Shown: piece after piece, positions 52,960 through 63,242 of the stretch
Layout of the letters: each line of letters begins with the position of its first letter
Position numbering within the stretch: the first letter of the stretch is position 1
Assembly (NCBI GenBank): GCA_949825045.1
Contig: OX463820.1
Location: 3,980,501-4,044,500 of the forward strand
DNA from: Argyresthia goedartella
Lineage: Eukaryota > Arthropoda > Insecta > Lepidoptera > Argyresthiidae
Length of the DNA: 64,000 nucleotides
Direction: 5' to 3'
Notes under the pieces: model-generated
The model's database searches: none
Told to the model about the DNA's origin: nothing
What the model saw: only the letters and a program-made list of their open reading frames with translations
Translations under genes and position numbers: made by a program

Positions 52960-54360
52960 AATGGGGAGTCAAGTTTCAGATGCTCAGCATGGGTTGGGTG
53001 GTCAGATGGGTACGGCGTAGCATACTTTGACTTCAGAAAAGCGTTCGACACGGTCAATAACGACATCCTTTTTGCGAAGCTATGTAGTGTAGGATTCACC
53101 CCACAGCTGATGAAGTTATTCTGCAGTTACACTGGCGAACGAGGAGAACGGCGACAGTATGTGGAATATACAGGATTCATTTCGGATTCGTATTTCCCCT
53201 CTTGGGAATTAGCAAAGGCAGCAACTTAGGGCTTCTGGAGATCATTATCATGATAAATGATCTACCGGCGGTACTTAAGGAAGCTGTCTGCTTACTGTTC
53301 GCTGATGATTTTAAGCTTCTGTTGGAAATAAGAGATGAAGCAGATTGCGACCAGCTGCAGGGTGACATCGATCGCGTAGTGAAGTGGAGTCGTTTAAATA
53401 TGCTCTACTTCAAAGTGTTGAAGTGTGCGATGATGTCGTACAGCCGCTCGCGCGAGCCGCGTCGTCACCGGTATACGGTGGAAGTATACGGTGACCTGGG
53501 TAACCACGAATGAGGGACTTGGAAGTGTTGATGACCACGGACCTGACGTTTTGTGATCACATCGGAGATATCTGCAAGCAAGTTTTAAGAAAATAAAGTT
53601 TATTCTGAGACAGGCAAGCCAATTTAAAAACATCGAAATATCAAGGGTCCTGTGCAACGCTTTAGCACGGAGTAAGTTAGAAAGGAGTGCAATTATTTGG
53701 CATCCATATGAGGCTAAATATAACCTTGTTTTGGAGAATTTTTAAAATTGTTATTTGCGGTAGTTGTGTTTGAAGCAGTACGGGGTCTAACATTTTTTCC
53801 CGCTTATGTATACAACCCCGTTCGTGCTGGGCATGGTTGGGTACAATGAACTGGGAGTGAGAAGGGGCCTCGCACAGGCCACCTTTGTGTTTAGGGTGTT
53901 GAGAGGGATGCTACACAACCCCCAGGTTCTACAAATGTTGAAGTTGTATGTACCAGACAACTACCCGAAGCCCCTGAGGGGAAGAAGTCACTCGCTATTC
54001 CGAGTGCCGCTAGCGAGAACTGGCATGCTGCGAGAAGCGCCGGTGGTGCGGCTTCTGGTGTGCTCTGCTTCTATTTAATGATATAATGGATAGAACGCAT
54101 ATTGATTTATTTTGCTGTTCTCTGATGGAGTACACATCGGCGGTCATGTGTTGTCTTTGTTATTGACATTATATTTGATGTTTTTAAATACAAACTATTA
54201 TTGAATTATAGGAATTATTATAGAACTATTGGACATTTTATTCAATTACTTGAATTATTATTGAAATAATGGAATTATTATTGAATTGTTGGATTTATTA
54301 TTGAACTATTGGTATTATTATTAGTTAATGATTGTTGAAATTGAAATTAAATTATTATTA
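52960..54360 (+). pseudogene. LINE family C, copy 3, RT with deletions
   Basis: Plus-strand frames read QVSDAQHGF, then DFRKAFDTVNNDILFAKL (motif A, about 53025-53090), LGISKGSNLGLLEIIIMIND, the catalytic CLLFADDFKLLLE and LNMLYFKVLKCAMMSYSRS, with KLERSAIIWHPYEAKYN near 53680 in another frame. The C-terminus MLKLYVPDNYPKPLRGRSHS and LFRVPLARTG is at 53930-54030. It is related to copy 1 at 30.7-31.6 kb but carries many indels. The 3' region (54195-54360) is a degenerate GAATTATTATT-type repeat. Confidence 0.8.
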
Positions 54361-54711
54361 TTGTATTTTACTTTTACTTACCTATATTAGATTTTACTTT
54401 TCATGCATGAAATTGTATTATTGTTAAGGTATTGAAGCTGATCTTGTAAAAGTAATTTAAAAATATTTTTATACCATTCCCCCTCTAAAAAGCTTATTTT
54501 AATAACTGAAAACAGTGAATAAAAAGTCCTTTTACTCACTAATTTGGTGTTTGATTTTAGAACACACCAATATGTTCAACCTACATCTCAATGTACAAAC
54601 TCCTTGCGCAAAACATACAAAAATACTAGACATATACAAACTCTAGACATATACAAACTCCTTGTGCAAATAACTGCTCAAGATTTGATTGGTCGATATT
54701 TTCGACAAGGA
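54361..54711. other. AT-rich spacer
   Basis: It includes a short direct repeat of AGACATATACAAACTC (about 54630-54660). No gene seen. Confidence 0.5.
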
Positions 54712-54859
54712 TTTAGCATTAGAATAAAAACTGTTTTTGTTCTTTGCTGTCATTAATAAATTGACGCTATTTTGAATACAGTAAGTTTAGCATTAGAATA
54801 AAAACTGTTTTTGTTCTTTGCTGTCATTAATAAATTGACGCTATTTTGAATACAGTAAG
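54712..54859. repeat. Perfect 74-bp tandem duplication
   Basis: The unit starting TTTAGCATTAGAATAAAAAC and ending AATACAGTAAG occurs twice back to back (54712-54785, 54786-54859) with no difference that I see, so the duplication is recent or an assembly artefact. Confidence 0.92.
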
Positions 54860-54904
54860 TTGTATGATCACAAAGTTAAGTGTTACTTATTAAATCGATT
54901 GAAA

Positions 54905-55308
54905 ATGCATTCAAGCGATGAAAAAGATGGGTTAACACCTGAGTTTATGAAAGAGAGAGCGGCCGATATAGTAGAAAATTTGTTAGCCAACAAATCGCGG
55001 CTGGTTTAAATCAAAGCTTACGATGAGTTTTGCAAATGGAAGAATGAAAATCAAGACATGGCGGACGGAAGTCTACTACTGTGGCTGAAGGTTATATCGA
55101 AGATTCTATCGAAAATAAATCGAAAGGCAGCCTGCAGATAGCAAGCAGCATAAACCTGATAAAACCTGAACACACATGGACTCCACGCCCTTTAACGTCC
55201 AAAAATGCCCCACAGTTTCCTCCAGCAGAAAGTTCTGGCCATCGACAAGAAATAAATATCGCTTCACAAGTTGATACACATACTTATAACAATAATGATA
55301 ATTAGAAA
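54905..55308 (+). pseudogene. Tyrosine-recombinase-like gene with catalytic core deleted
   Basis: From ATG 54905 the frame reads MHSSDEKDGLTPEFMKERAA, then NLLANKSR, one TAA (55007-55009), and IKAYDEFCKWKNENQ, which resembles the N-terminal SAM-like domain of phage-integrase-type proteins common in arthropod genomes. At about 55055 it jumps to GGRKSTTVAEGYIEDSIENK in another frame, the region just after the catalytic Arg-His/Tyr box, followed by the disordered tail to a stop at 55306. About 250 residues of the catalytic domain are therefore missing. It could be a Crypton-like element remnant or a pseudogene of a host gene of that origin. Confidence 0.6.
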
Positions 55309-55904
55309 ATGACTCATAAATTTAGTTACTGTTCCAATTTTATTGTGCATTTTAATTAATTTAACCTTCCTTTTTTCTTCATTACCCTTTCTTTTTCTCG
55401 TAGTAATGGTATAAAGTATCGTATGCAACTCTTGAGTAACAGGGATTTATATCGAGGGCCATGAATCATTCGCGTCGCTCAGGATTCCAAAACATGAATC
55501 ACTTCGGTCGTGATTCAGTCGTTAGATTTCTTCGCTTGCTCGTGATCATCTAGGGCCCTCACTTTATATCCGTCCCTTATTCATTAGTTGCATATTATAC
55601 TATATATTGTGTCGATTTGGCCTGTCTGTGCTGGCTCAATTACCTTATGAAAAATTATAAAAAAATAGTATTCACCAATTCACATAGCTCGCGAGCTACA
55701 GCGCCGTGAGGACGTGCGTACAATCCACAGTGACACATTTAAAAAAAATGGTGTTAGTAAATTAGTGATTGGTCCAGTTCTGAATTTTTAATTCCTTGTC
55801 ACACTTGTGTGCCTCTTATGGACTAGTTCTACCCACTGGGCTGTCCTAGAGCGAGATAGTTGGTCTCCGTGTGCTGCGCCGAGGTCGAAGATCGGCTATT
55901 CGTT
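55309..55904. other. Spacer with a small fold-back structure
   Basis: No gene seen. 55441-55577 has imperfect inverted ends (AGGGATTTATATCGAGGGCC against the complement of GGGCCCTCACTTTATATCC) enclosing GATTCA-type direct and inverted words; this may be a small MITE. Confidence 0.5.
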
Positions 55905-55985
55905 TTTGGCCTCGCTGAGGATCGAACCAGTGCACCGCGTGTGCGAGGCGGGTGTGCTACCGCTCGGCCAATCAGGGTGATCACC
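55905..55985 (-). mobile_element. tRNA-like head of a SINE, minus strand
   Basis: On the minus strand an A box TGGCCGAGCGG (55960-55970) and a B box GGTTCGATCC (55919-55928) have pol III promoter spacing. The tRNA arms pair poorly, so this is SINE-like rather than a working tRNA. Confidence 0.55.
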
Positions 55986-56058
55986 GGTGCGCCGAATCTG
56001 CGTCTCACTATCGGCGCGTGCGCCTGCCTACGAGTGCTACGCAAGGGTGCTACGCGCG

Positions 56059-56265
56059 AGTTAAGGTAGACCAACCACTACAATTGTCATTTATCAGCGC
56101 TACCCCAAATTAGGTCATGACGTCAATGCTTAGTTTTCATTATTTTATTATAAATACGAATATCAACTTAGAATAAGCCAATATTGTATTAGTATAATCT
56201 TAGACGTTACTCTGTTCGTTTAATAAATCATTTTTATAAAGTTAACCAGTCTTCCCATCTTAATT
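56059..56265 (+). repeat. 207-bp errantivirus-like LTR, left member of an inverted pair
   Basis: It starts AGTTAAG and ends CTTAATT. TGGCGCTGCGGACAGGAT follows directly (56265-56282), a tRNA-Ser-type primer site as used by gypsy-like elements. CGCG precedes it. An inverted copy of exactly the same length lies at 56470-58251 once the inserted LTR is removed. Confidence 0.75.
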
Positions 56266-56469
56266 GGCGCTGCGGACAGGATCTCAACAGTTGGTTTGCC
56301 GTTACCGTACGTGCATCCACCATCCGTTTCTGCGGTTTAGTTGAGACCCTCGAACAAATAATTTTATTAAGAAGCCGAGTCAAGTTCCTGTGGAGCCAAG
56401 CAGCCAAGCAGCGACGAACCAGGAACAAGGACCCGACAAGGACTGGACCAGAGGCAGAGGACACTTGCC
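56266..56469 (+). other. 204-bp interior between the inverted LTRs
   Basis: It begins with the primer site and looks like an untranslated leader. The end next to the right LTR shares only GGC with the left end and lacks a primer site. No coding region. Confidence 0.55.
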
Positions 56470-56781
56470 AATTAAGATGGGAAGACTGGTTAACTTTATA
56501 AAAATGATTTATTAAACGAACAGAGTAACGTCTAAGATTATACTGTTACGAGCGTGGGGTTCGTATTTGATAGAAAAGCACGAATTAATCCACTAAATAA
56601 AACACTCACTTTATTACCCAAATTACGCACTTACAATTCACACGAACTGTACTTAAAATCCACTAATTAAAACACCCACACTATTTCACTAATTATGCAC
56701 TCACTATTCACACGAAGAGTCTTTCTCTCCGATTATCCTTGTACTAGCACTCGATCGCAGTTAAAATGAAACTAAACTCGC

Positions 56782-57595
56782 TGCTTGGTGCACCGCAACC
56801 CCGCACCCTTCCAGGGTGCGGGGTTGCGGTCCCGGGGCAATGGCCCCCTTCCGCGGAGTCTTCCGCTGGCCGTGACTACGGCCAGGTCATTGGGTGGCTG
56901 AGGTGTTCTTCGGGTTGTGTGGCCTCAATCCAGGGGTGCTGCCGGCTCGGCAACCAGGTCTCGGGGTAGGCGGCGACGGTCAGGCGGGCGCGCGTGGTAT
57001 GGCGCCAGGTCTCGCACGAGCGGGTGTTGAGAGCCGTCCGCTCGTGCGAACATGTTCGTTGCCAGCCTCTGGACGAACTTGTCCAGTGTCTCCAATCCTA
57101 GGTCCCTTGCGATCGTTGCGTTTCTCACGTAGCGAGGCGCGCCGACGATGGTACGCAAGGAGAGGTTTTCTTGGGCCCGGAGTCTCTTCTTGTTGGACTC
57201 CGAGCAGAGGGCGTACCATGCCGGCGAGGCATACGTGAGGCGGGACCTGATGTACGTTTTATAGATCCCGAGCTTCGATCGCAGGGGGAGGCCGGAGTCC
57301 AGGAGTGGACGAAGTTTTGCCCGTGCAGCCCGGACCTGATTTACGACGTTGTCGACGTGGGTCTTCATCGTGAGCCGGCGGTCTATGGTGACCCCCAGAT
57401 ACATCACTTGGTGCAGCCACCCAATGTCCTTCCCTTGGAGTTGGAGTGGTGGTGGCAGGTTGCTCTGGCCGGTGATCATCGCCTGCGTCTTCCCGACGTT
57501 GACGGAGAGCCTCCATTTGGCCAGCCATTTAGGCAGGGTGTCCAGCGTGCGTTGCATTTTGACGGCGGCGTGGGGTGCTTTGTAGGACGACGCAT
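56782..57595 (-). mobile_element. 5'-truncated Jockey-type LINE inserted in the solo LTR
   Basis: It is flanked by the 13-bp direct repeat AAACTAAACTCGC (56769-56781 and 57596-57608), a typical target duplication. The minus-strand frame 56925-57557 (210 codons) reads WLAKWRLSVNVGKTQAMITG, VMYLGVTIDRRLTMKTHVD and LGIYKTYIRSRLTYASPAWY, the thumb and C-terminal region of a Jockey-clade RT. The catalytic YADD part is absent. The 3' end has no poly(A) but a perfect 16-bp-arm hairpin. Confidence 0.85.
56793..56829 (-). repeat. 3' hairpin of the inserted Jockey LINE
   Basis: The arms CCGCAACCCCGCACCC (56793-56808) and its exact reverse complement (56814-56829) enclose TTCCA. It lies 11 nt from the 3' end of the element, where a structure could be recognised by the RT. 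Confidence 0.9.
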
Positions 57596-58347
57596 AAACT
57601 AAACTCGCGCCGGCCGTCGACGCCTTTTATATCCCGCGGAGCCGCTCTGGACACATTGTCCACACATATCGCGAATATTCTCGTAAGGACCAGCGTGCGG
57701 GCCGAGAACATTCGAGACCATATATGTCTCTCTCTAATGGTGCACTCTCTCTGTCACTCCCTTCTCGAATGTTCCGAGTATAGCTATCTCTTTCTAGTAG
57801 TGCTATCTCTGTCACTCCTACCGGATATTTCGCCATATAACGATTTGTGCTTCAGAGGCCCATAAGGGGTCCTGAAAACGCCTGAAAACGGGTTTTCATG
57901 TTATGGCGTCATCTGATAGAGGGTGCCCTGAAACGGACTGAAAACATGTTTCAGGCGCCTGAAAACGACGGCAACTTGGGTGAAAATTGGATCTTTACAT
58001 ATGTGATAGAGCAACTTCCGAAACGGCCTGAAATGACTTTTCAGCCTGCTGAAAACGCCTCTAAAGCACTGAAATTGACGTTCAAAGTTTTTGACCTAAC
58101 CCACCGGAATAACAATACTAATACAATATTGGCTTATTCTAAGTTGATATTCGTATTTATAATAAAATAATGAAAACTAAGCATTGACGTCATGACCTAA
58201 TTTGGGGTAGCGCTGATAAATGACAATTGTAGTGGTTGGTCTAACTTAACTCGCGCTACGCCGCGGCAACGTCATCGCCTACGTGATACGCGTGTCTGCC
58301 TCCTTGAGTGTGTTGTTCGTACTGTCGTCTTCGTCTGTGCCACAAAA

Positions 58348-59244
58348 ATGTCCAGAGTACAGCGCTCTCCACCACCAACACCGACAGCGGCTTCCCCTTT
58401 ACAGCTGCCAAAGTCTCCAATGTTGGCGTCAGAGCCAGACCTGGCGCAAATTAAGAAACAGCAGCTGGATGGCGGCGGCATCACCATACGCCATAAGCGG
58501 CCGCGACACGGTGACGACGATAACGCCGACCCACTGCAAGCGCTACTGCTAGAGGTACGGTTGCTAAGGGCGGAAATGCAGGACACGCGCGACAAAATGC
58601 GGGAATTCAGGCGCGAAACACAAGAATTCCGCTCCGCCCTTGGAGCCTGCGACCAGCGCATCGTTGCGGTGGAGCGGCGGATCGACGACATCGAGAAGAG
58701 GGTAGCCGATGCCGTGGTGTCTTCGGGCACGAAGATGTTAGAGGAGGCCATCACCAACCTCCAGCTGGAGCTCAACGATGAACAGACGAACGACATGTTG
58801 GCGAACGACGTCGAGTTCACCAAAGTGGAGGAAGTGAGCGGCGAAAACCCGGTGCACCTGGTGTCACTCCTCGCGGTGAAGCTGGGAGTGACGGTGGAGG
58901 AACGCGACGTGGTGAGCGCGGTACGGGTTGGCACTCCCGCCGTCGCGGGCGAGGGGCACAGGCACCGGCCGCTGGTGGTGCGCCTGACGCGGCGCGCGAC
59001 GCGGGATGCGCTGCTACGCGCGGCGCGCGTGCGCCGAACCACTACTACCACCGACCTGGGACTACCCGGTAAGCCACAGAAGTTTTATGTGAATGAGCGA
59101 CTCACTAAGCTGAACCGGGTACTTTTTGCCAAGGCGCGGGAGCAGGCCCAAGTTCACGGATGGAGATGGGTGTGGACGAGAGAAGGGCGCCCGACGTGCC
59201 GAGGGTCAGCCATATCACCGCATCCGAAAAGAATTGCACATTAA
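58348..59244 (+). CDS. LINE A ORF1 (complete)
   Basis: 298 residues, uninterrupted, starting MSRVQRSPPPTPTAASPLQL. The N-terminal about 55 residues are Pro/Ser-rich with a basic IRHKRPRHG. A coiled coil spans about 65-160 (EVRLLRAEMQDTRDKMREFR). The C-terminal domain includes DVEFTKVEEVSGENPVHL, DVVSAVRVG, LVVRLTRRATRDALLRAARV, FYVNERLTKLNRVLF and WRWVWTREGR, matching copy 1. It should bind element RNA. The start is taken at the first ATG after the leader, consistent with the Pro-rich N-terminus. GC content is high, giving long shadow ORFs on the other strand. Confidence 0.85.
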   Translation: MSRVQRSPPPTPTAASPLQLPKSPMLASEPDLAQIKKQQLDGGGITIRHKRPRHGDDDNADPLQALLLEVRLLRAEMQDTRDKMREFRRETQEFRSALGACDQRIVAVERRIDDIEKRVADAVVSSGTKMLEEAITNLQLELNDEQTNDMLANDVEFTKVEEVSGENPVHLVSLLAVKLGVTVEERDVVSAVRVGTPAVAGEGHRHRPLVVRLTRRATRDALLRAARVRRTTTTTDLGLPGKPQKFYVNERLTKLNRVLFAKAREQAQVHGWRWVWTREGRPTCRGSAISPHPKRIAH

Positions 59245-59685
59245 AAATATTTTTGCGGGTGTTAGTATTAGTTCGCCGAAAGCCTGAAATTGAAGAGTTT
59301 TAGATTATATAATGTCATGTTAAGTCGACCTATTGTGATCAACTTGTTTTATTCGTATATCTGTTTACGTTACCTATTTCATGTCCAGTATATAATTGCC
59401 CCATTGAGTGTGTTCCATACCTTTCAGTTATTTGTGCTATCGTTAGTAGCTTTATTTTTATAGAACGGTCGTGGTGTGTCGCTTTTGTTGATATCAGAGC
59501 ACAGTGTATCAGAGCGAGTGTTGTTTATGCGGCCGGACCGGTTTGCGTTGTGTGCCTGCAATCGAATATTTATGTTGTACGAAAACTACTCATTACTATG
59601 TCAGCCCTCAAAGTTATCATTAATTTCATTATTATTCTTACTATTATATGTATATCTTACCTTCTATTTTATGCACCTTTAACAT

Positions 59686-62564
59686 ATGTTTTATACCACC
59701 GCTATGCCTAGCACAAAGCCCTTTCGTGTTAGTTTATTTAATGCTGGCTCACTGAATACTGGTCACGACGAATTCATAGTAACTATGTCCAACCTGTCTC
59801 CTGACTTAGCGGCAATAAATGAGACCTGGCTTCATGAGGGTCAAGAGGGCTGCGCAGTGCGCACCCGTCGTGCCTGGTTATCGTCTGCGTCACACCCCGC
59901 GGCCACGCGGGACGCTTGCGCGCGGTGGTGGCGTCGGCTTCTATGTGAAGCGCGGCGTCGCGGCCCGGCTCTGCTCGCTCCCCCCCGCGCCAGCGGATAC
60001 CCCCGCCGCTGCGGTTGAGCAGATGTTTATGCGAGTCAACATCGGGGGAAAAAAACTTTTAATCGGCACGGCTTACCGGCCACGCTGGGTTGGCGCTGTC
60101 ACTTTGTTTGATGCGATTACAGACTCGTTGACTTCTATGACTGATCACGATAGTGTCTTACTGTTAGGTGACTTTAACATTAACGTGGCTGACAATCGCG
60201 ACCCAAATTTTTCCCGGTTGACGGAGTTTTTGACATCACTGAAATTGACACAAATTGTGGACCGACCGACCCATTTCACAGACCACAGTGAGACGACTAT
60301 TGACTTGATATGTACTGACGCGCGGATTCGTGGGACCGACGTTCATCACATACCAGACCTAGGCCGGCATGCGTTCCTTACCGCCGACCTCGACGTTAAA
60401 AAGAAAAAGCCTCAACCTAGGTATGTGACATATCGACCCATAACTGACATAGATCGCGATCAATTTGACAAAGACCGAGACTCATTAGACTGGGATAGTA
60501 TTTTACTACTGGACAACGTAGACGATATGTTACAACTTTTTACTCGACTTAAGAGACCTATTTGACCGACACGCGCCCATACGGACTATAGTTGTGAGGG
60601 ATGCTCCTAAACCATGGCTCACGAACAACGTGCGTTTGATATTGCGCCTACGAGATGAAGCACATAGGAAGTACAATGCTACAAGGCTAGAATGGCACAG
60701 AAAGACTACCTAGAGTTAAAACACCTGGTGCTGTCTGCCTTGTATCATGAAAAATGTGCTTTTTTCGAGGCGCACGTAAATCGTTGCTGTTCCGACCCGA
60801 GACGTTTGTGGAAGATCCTCAAGCGAATAGTTCTGCCGGGCAAGCGGAATGCGGAGCTACCCTCACACTATAACGACCCTGATATGATTAATGACCACTT
60901 TCTTAATGTTCCAGGAAAACCCGACGTGACTATGTCACAGCTTACTTACTTTGAGTTTAACCGACACCATAGGGCTTCTAACTTCACTCTAAACACTTTG
61001 ACTCCTTTGGCTGTATCGAAGATTCTGACGAAAATCAAGACAAATGCTACCGGACTCGACTATATTAACATCGACATGCTGCGGACACTACCGATCTTGA
61101 CTGACATGGTTAATCGCAGCATACTGACCAACACTTTCCCGACTGACTGGAAAACTGCAAAGGTTACCCCACTCCCTAAAATTCCTAATCCCGTTCATAT
61201 CTCCGATCTCCGTCCCATCAGTATCCTTCTCTGTCTCTCCAAGATAATAGAGAGGGCAGTGTGTGCTCAGCTGTCGGGATATTTGGAGGGAAATGGCATA
61301 CTACCGGAATTGCAATCAGGCTTCAGGAAGGGTAGAGGGACTTCAACAGTCCTTATAGACAACATCCTGTCGGGGCTTGACCAAGGTAGAAGCACAATTC
61401 TGGTGTTGCTAGATTTTTCCCGAGCTTTCGACTGTCTAAGCGCGCCCCTCTTATTATCGAAAATGTCCTATTATGGTTTTGACATTACCACGGTGAAGTG
61501 GTTTGACAGCTACCTCTCGGGCCGTGCGCAGGTTGTTGGATTGGATGGTACTATGTTGTTTTCCTCGAAAAAGCGCTTAACAAGGGGTGTGCCTCAAGGG
61601 TCGATATTAGGCCCCCTTTTGTTTATTCTTTACACAGCAGAGATAGTTTCTGTCGTGGAGAGCAGCATGTGCCATCTCTACGCAGATGATACCCAGCTGT
61701 ATATATCATCCGTTCCTTCCGACATCAACACTGCAGTCCAATCCATAAATAACGATCTAGAGCGGGTGGCGTCATGGTCTGAGAGGAGCTGTAGTGCTAA
61801 ACCCTAGTAAATCTAAGTACATGATCCTTGGTACAAAATGTCAGATCCATAATACTGTCCAAGCCCTAGCCCCCAATGATATAGCTATCAGGGGTGACCC
61901 AGTGGAAAGGGTCGTAGAAGCGAAAAATCTTGGGTTGTTGATGGACGGTGAGCTTCGATTCGAAAATCATATCAGAAACGTAGTCAGCAATTGTTTCTAC
62001 CGCCTTAAGATTCTTTATAATATACGTGATTACCTTAGCACTGATTTGCGTGTCAGGCTAAGTGAATCATTGATATATGTCGTATATGGTAGCTGTATAC
62101 TTGGTCGGTCGAAAACGTTAATTCAACGTGTGCAAAACGCATGTATACGTTTTTGTTTCAAAATTCCTCCTAGATCCCATATCACCCCATATTTGGATGC
62201 AGCAAAACTTCTGAACATGGAAGCTCGTCGGCATTTATACCTAGCCAAACTACTCTTTGGTGTAATACACACGGAAACCCCACCCTACTTGTACACCAAG
62301 ATAAAATGGGCGACCAGGCAACGTGGCGTGCACAAGCTTAGAATTCTTACACCGGCGCATCGAACGGCGAGTTTCCGCGGGAGTTTCAGATTTGCGGCAT
62401 CTAAGTGTTGGAATGATATTCCCCCTCCAGTCCGTGAAGCGGCTAGTAGGTGTGCCTTTGGGCGGAAACTCAGAGCACATTTGCTTGATCAGCAGAGACT
62501 ACTCCTCCCCCCCTTACCAACTTCACGCCGCAATAAAACGTGGGACCAAAAACCCAACACTTAA
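59686..62564 (+). pseudogene. LINE A ORF2: endonuclease-RT with several frame breaks
   Basis: The endonuclease starts at 59686 (VSLFNAGSLNTGHDEF, AAINETWLHEGQEG). A frameshift near 59855 leads to GYRLRHTPRPRG, GTAYRPRWVGAV and LLLGDFNINVAD, with a His in PDLGRHAFL. Breaks near 60555 and 60690 interrupt the linker (PKPWLTNNVRLILRLRD in a third frame). The RT frame 60692-61807 has ISDLRPISILLCLSKIIE, LVLLDFSRAFDCL, RGVPQGSILGPLLF and the catalytic HLYADDTQLYI. After a break near 61790 the last frame (61794-62564) gives the C-terminus with SFRGSFRFAASKCWNDIPPP. It is more damaged than copy 1. Confidence 0.85.
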
Positions 62565-62990
62565 ATTTATTACAAATTACAAAAATTACAAAATTATTGA
62601 AAAGTTGGATTAAAAAGCGCGGGCCATGTTTATTTATTTAACTTTTTGTATGTATCATATATAACAGCCATATCTATATTTACTATTTATCTATATCTAT
62701 ATTTATTGTTACCTATTTTTTATATTTATGTATTTATGGATTGTACCACGCCACGGTCTGGGACGTTCGCGAGGTAACACTTGGCGCTGACTGAAAATCA
62801 GCGTTGAAGGCCTGGCCTTCAACATAATGCTGAGTCAGACGCCATTTATAATGACAGTGGCACACTACGACTGTCATTTCATTTTATTATATGTGTCATT
62901 GTTATTTTTCATCGCTGTGTTTTGTTTCTTTGTTGTAATTGTAGTGTGTTCACTGTCTTTATAATAAATGTTGCTTTCTTTCTTTTTTCT

Positions 62991-63242
62991 TTCTAAGTTA
63001 GAAACTAAAAAAAAAACGATTTCAAGTTCAAGCTCTATTTCTTCCTACCCGTTCGAGATGCGAATGATGACGGGTCTCTGTACATAAAAAGTGCTCATCA
63101 AAACTTTTGCTGCACGGAACCCGAAACCAACACGTCGTTTATTATATTTTTTATTATTTTATTGTTGATTTTTAACAGCTATGAAAATTATTTTCAAAAG
63201 ATATTTTCGTTGATATATTTCATTCTTATTTAAAGAATTTTG
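62991..63242. other. Short spacer
   Basis: No gene seen; an AT-rich join between LINE A copy 2 and LINE B copy 2. Confidence 0.5.

Larger units (their letters stand above)
56544..58114 (-). mobile_element. Solo LTR inserted in the inverted LTR
   Basis: It begins TGTTACGAGC and ends GGAATAACA (TGTTA/TAACA) and is flanked by ATAC on both sides (56540-56543, 58115-58118). The intact inverted partner shows the empty site. Minus-strand promoter TATAAAAGG is at 57623-57631 and AATAAA at 56610-56615, so the LTR reads leftward. Without its own insert it is about 744 bp. No internal region remains, as after LTR-LTR recombination. Confidence 0.75.
56470..58251 (-). repeat. 207-bp LTR, right inverted member, interrupted
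   Basis: Reverse complement of 56059-56265: the part 56470-56543 and the part 58115-58251 (minus the duplicated ATAC) add up to 207 bp. CGCG follows at 58252-58255, matching the left flank, so the inverted pair appears to have integrated as one unit with a 4-bp duplication. Confidence 0.75.
58256..62990 (+). mobile_element. LINE family A, copy 2 (CR1/Jockey group)
   Basis: A short leader, ORF1 (58348-59244), a 440-nt spacer, ORF2 (59686-62564, frameshifted) and a 3' region with AATAAA near 62964 and a CTTTCTTT-rich end. The order and protein motifs are those of copy 1 at 11.5-16.2 kb, but here ORF1 is complete. Codon use is much more GC-rich than in copy 1, especially in ORF1. Confidence 0.85.

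Noticed and set aside
58272..59051. 259-codon minus-strand ORF opposite LINE A ORF1
   Set aside because: Ser/Arg-rich shadow of a GC-rich coding strand; gives no recognisable protein.
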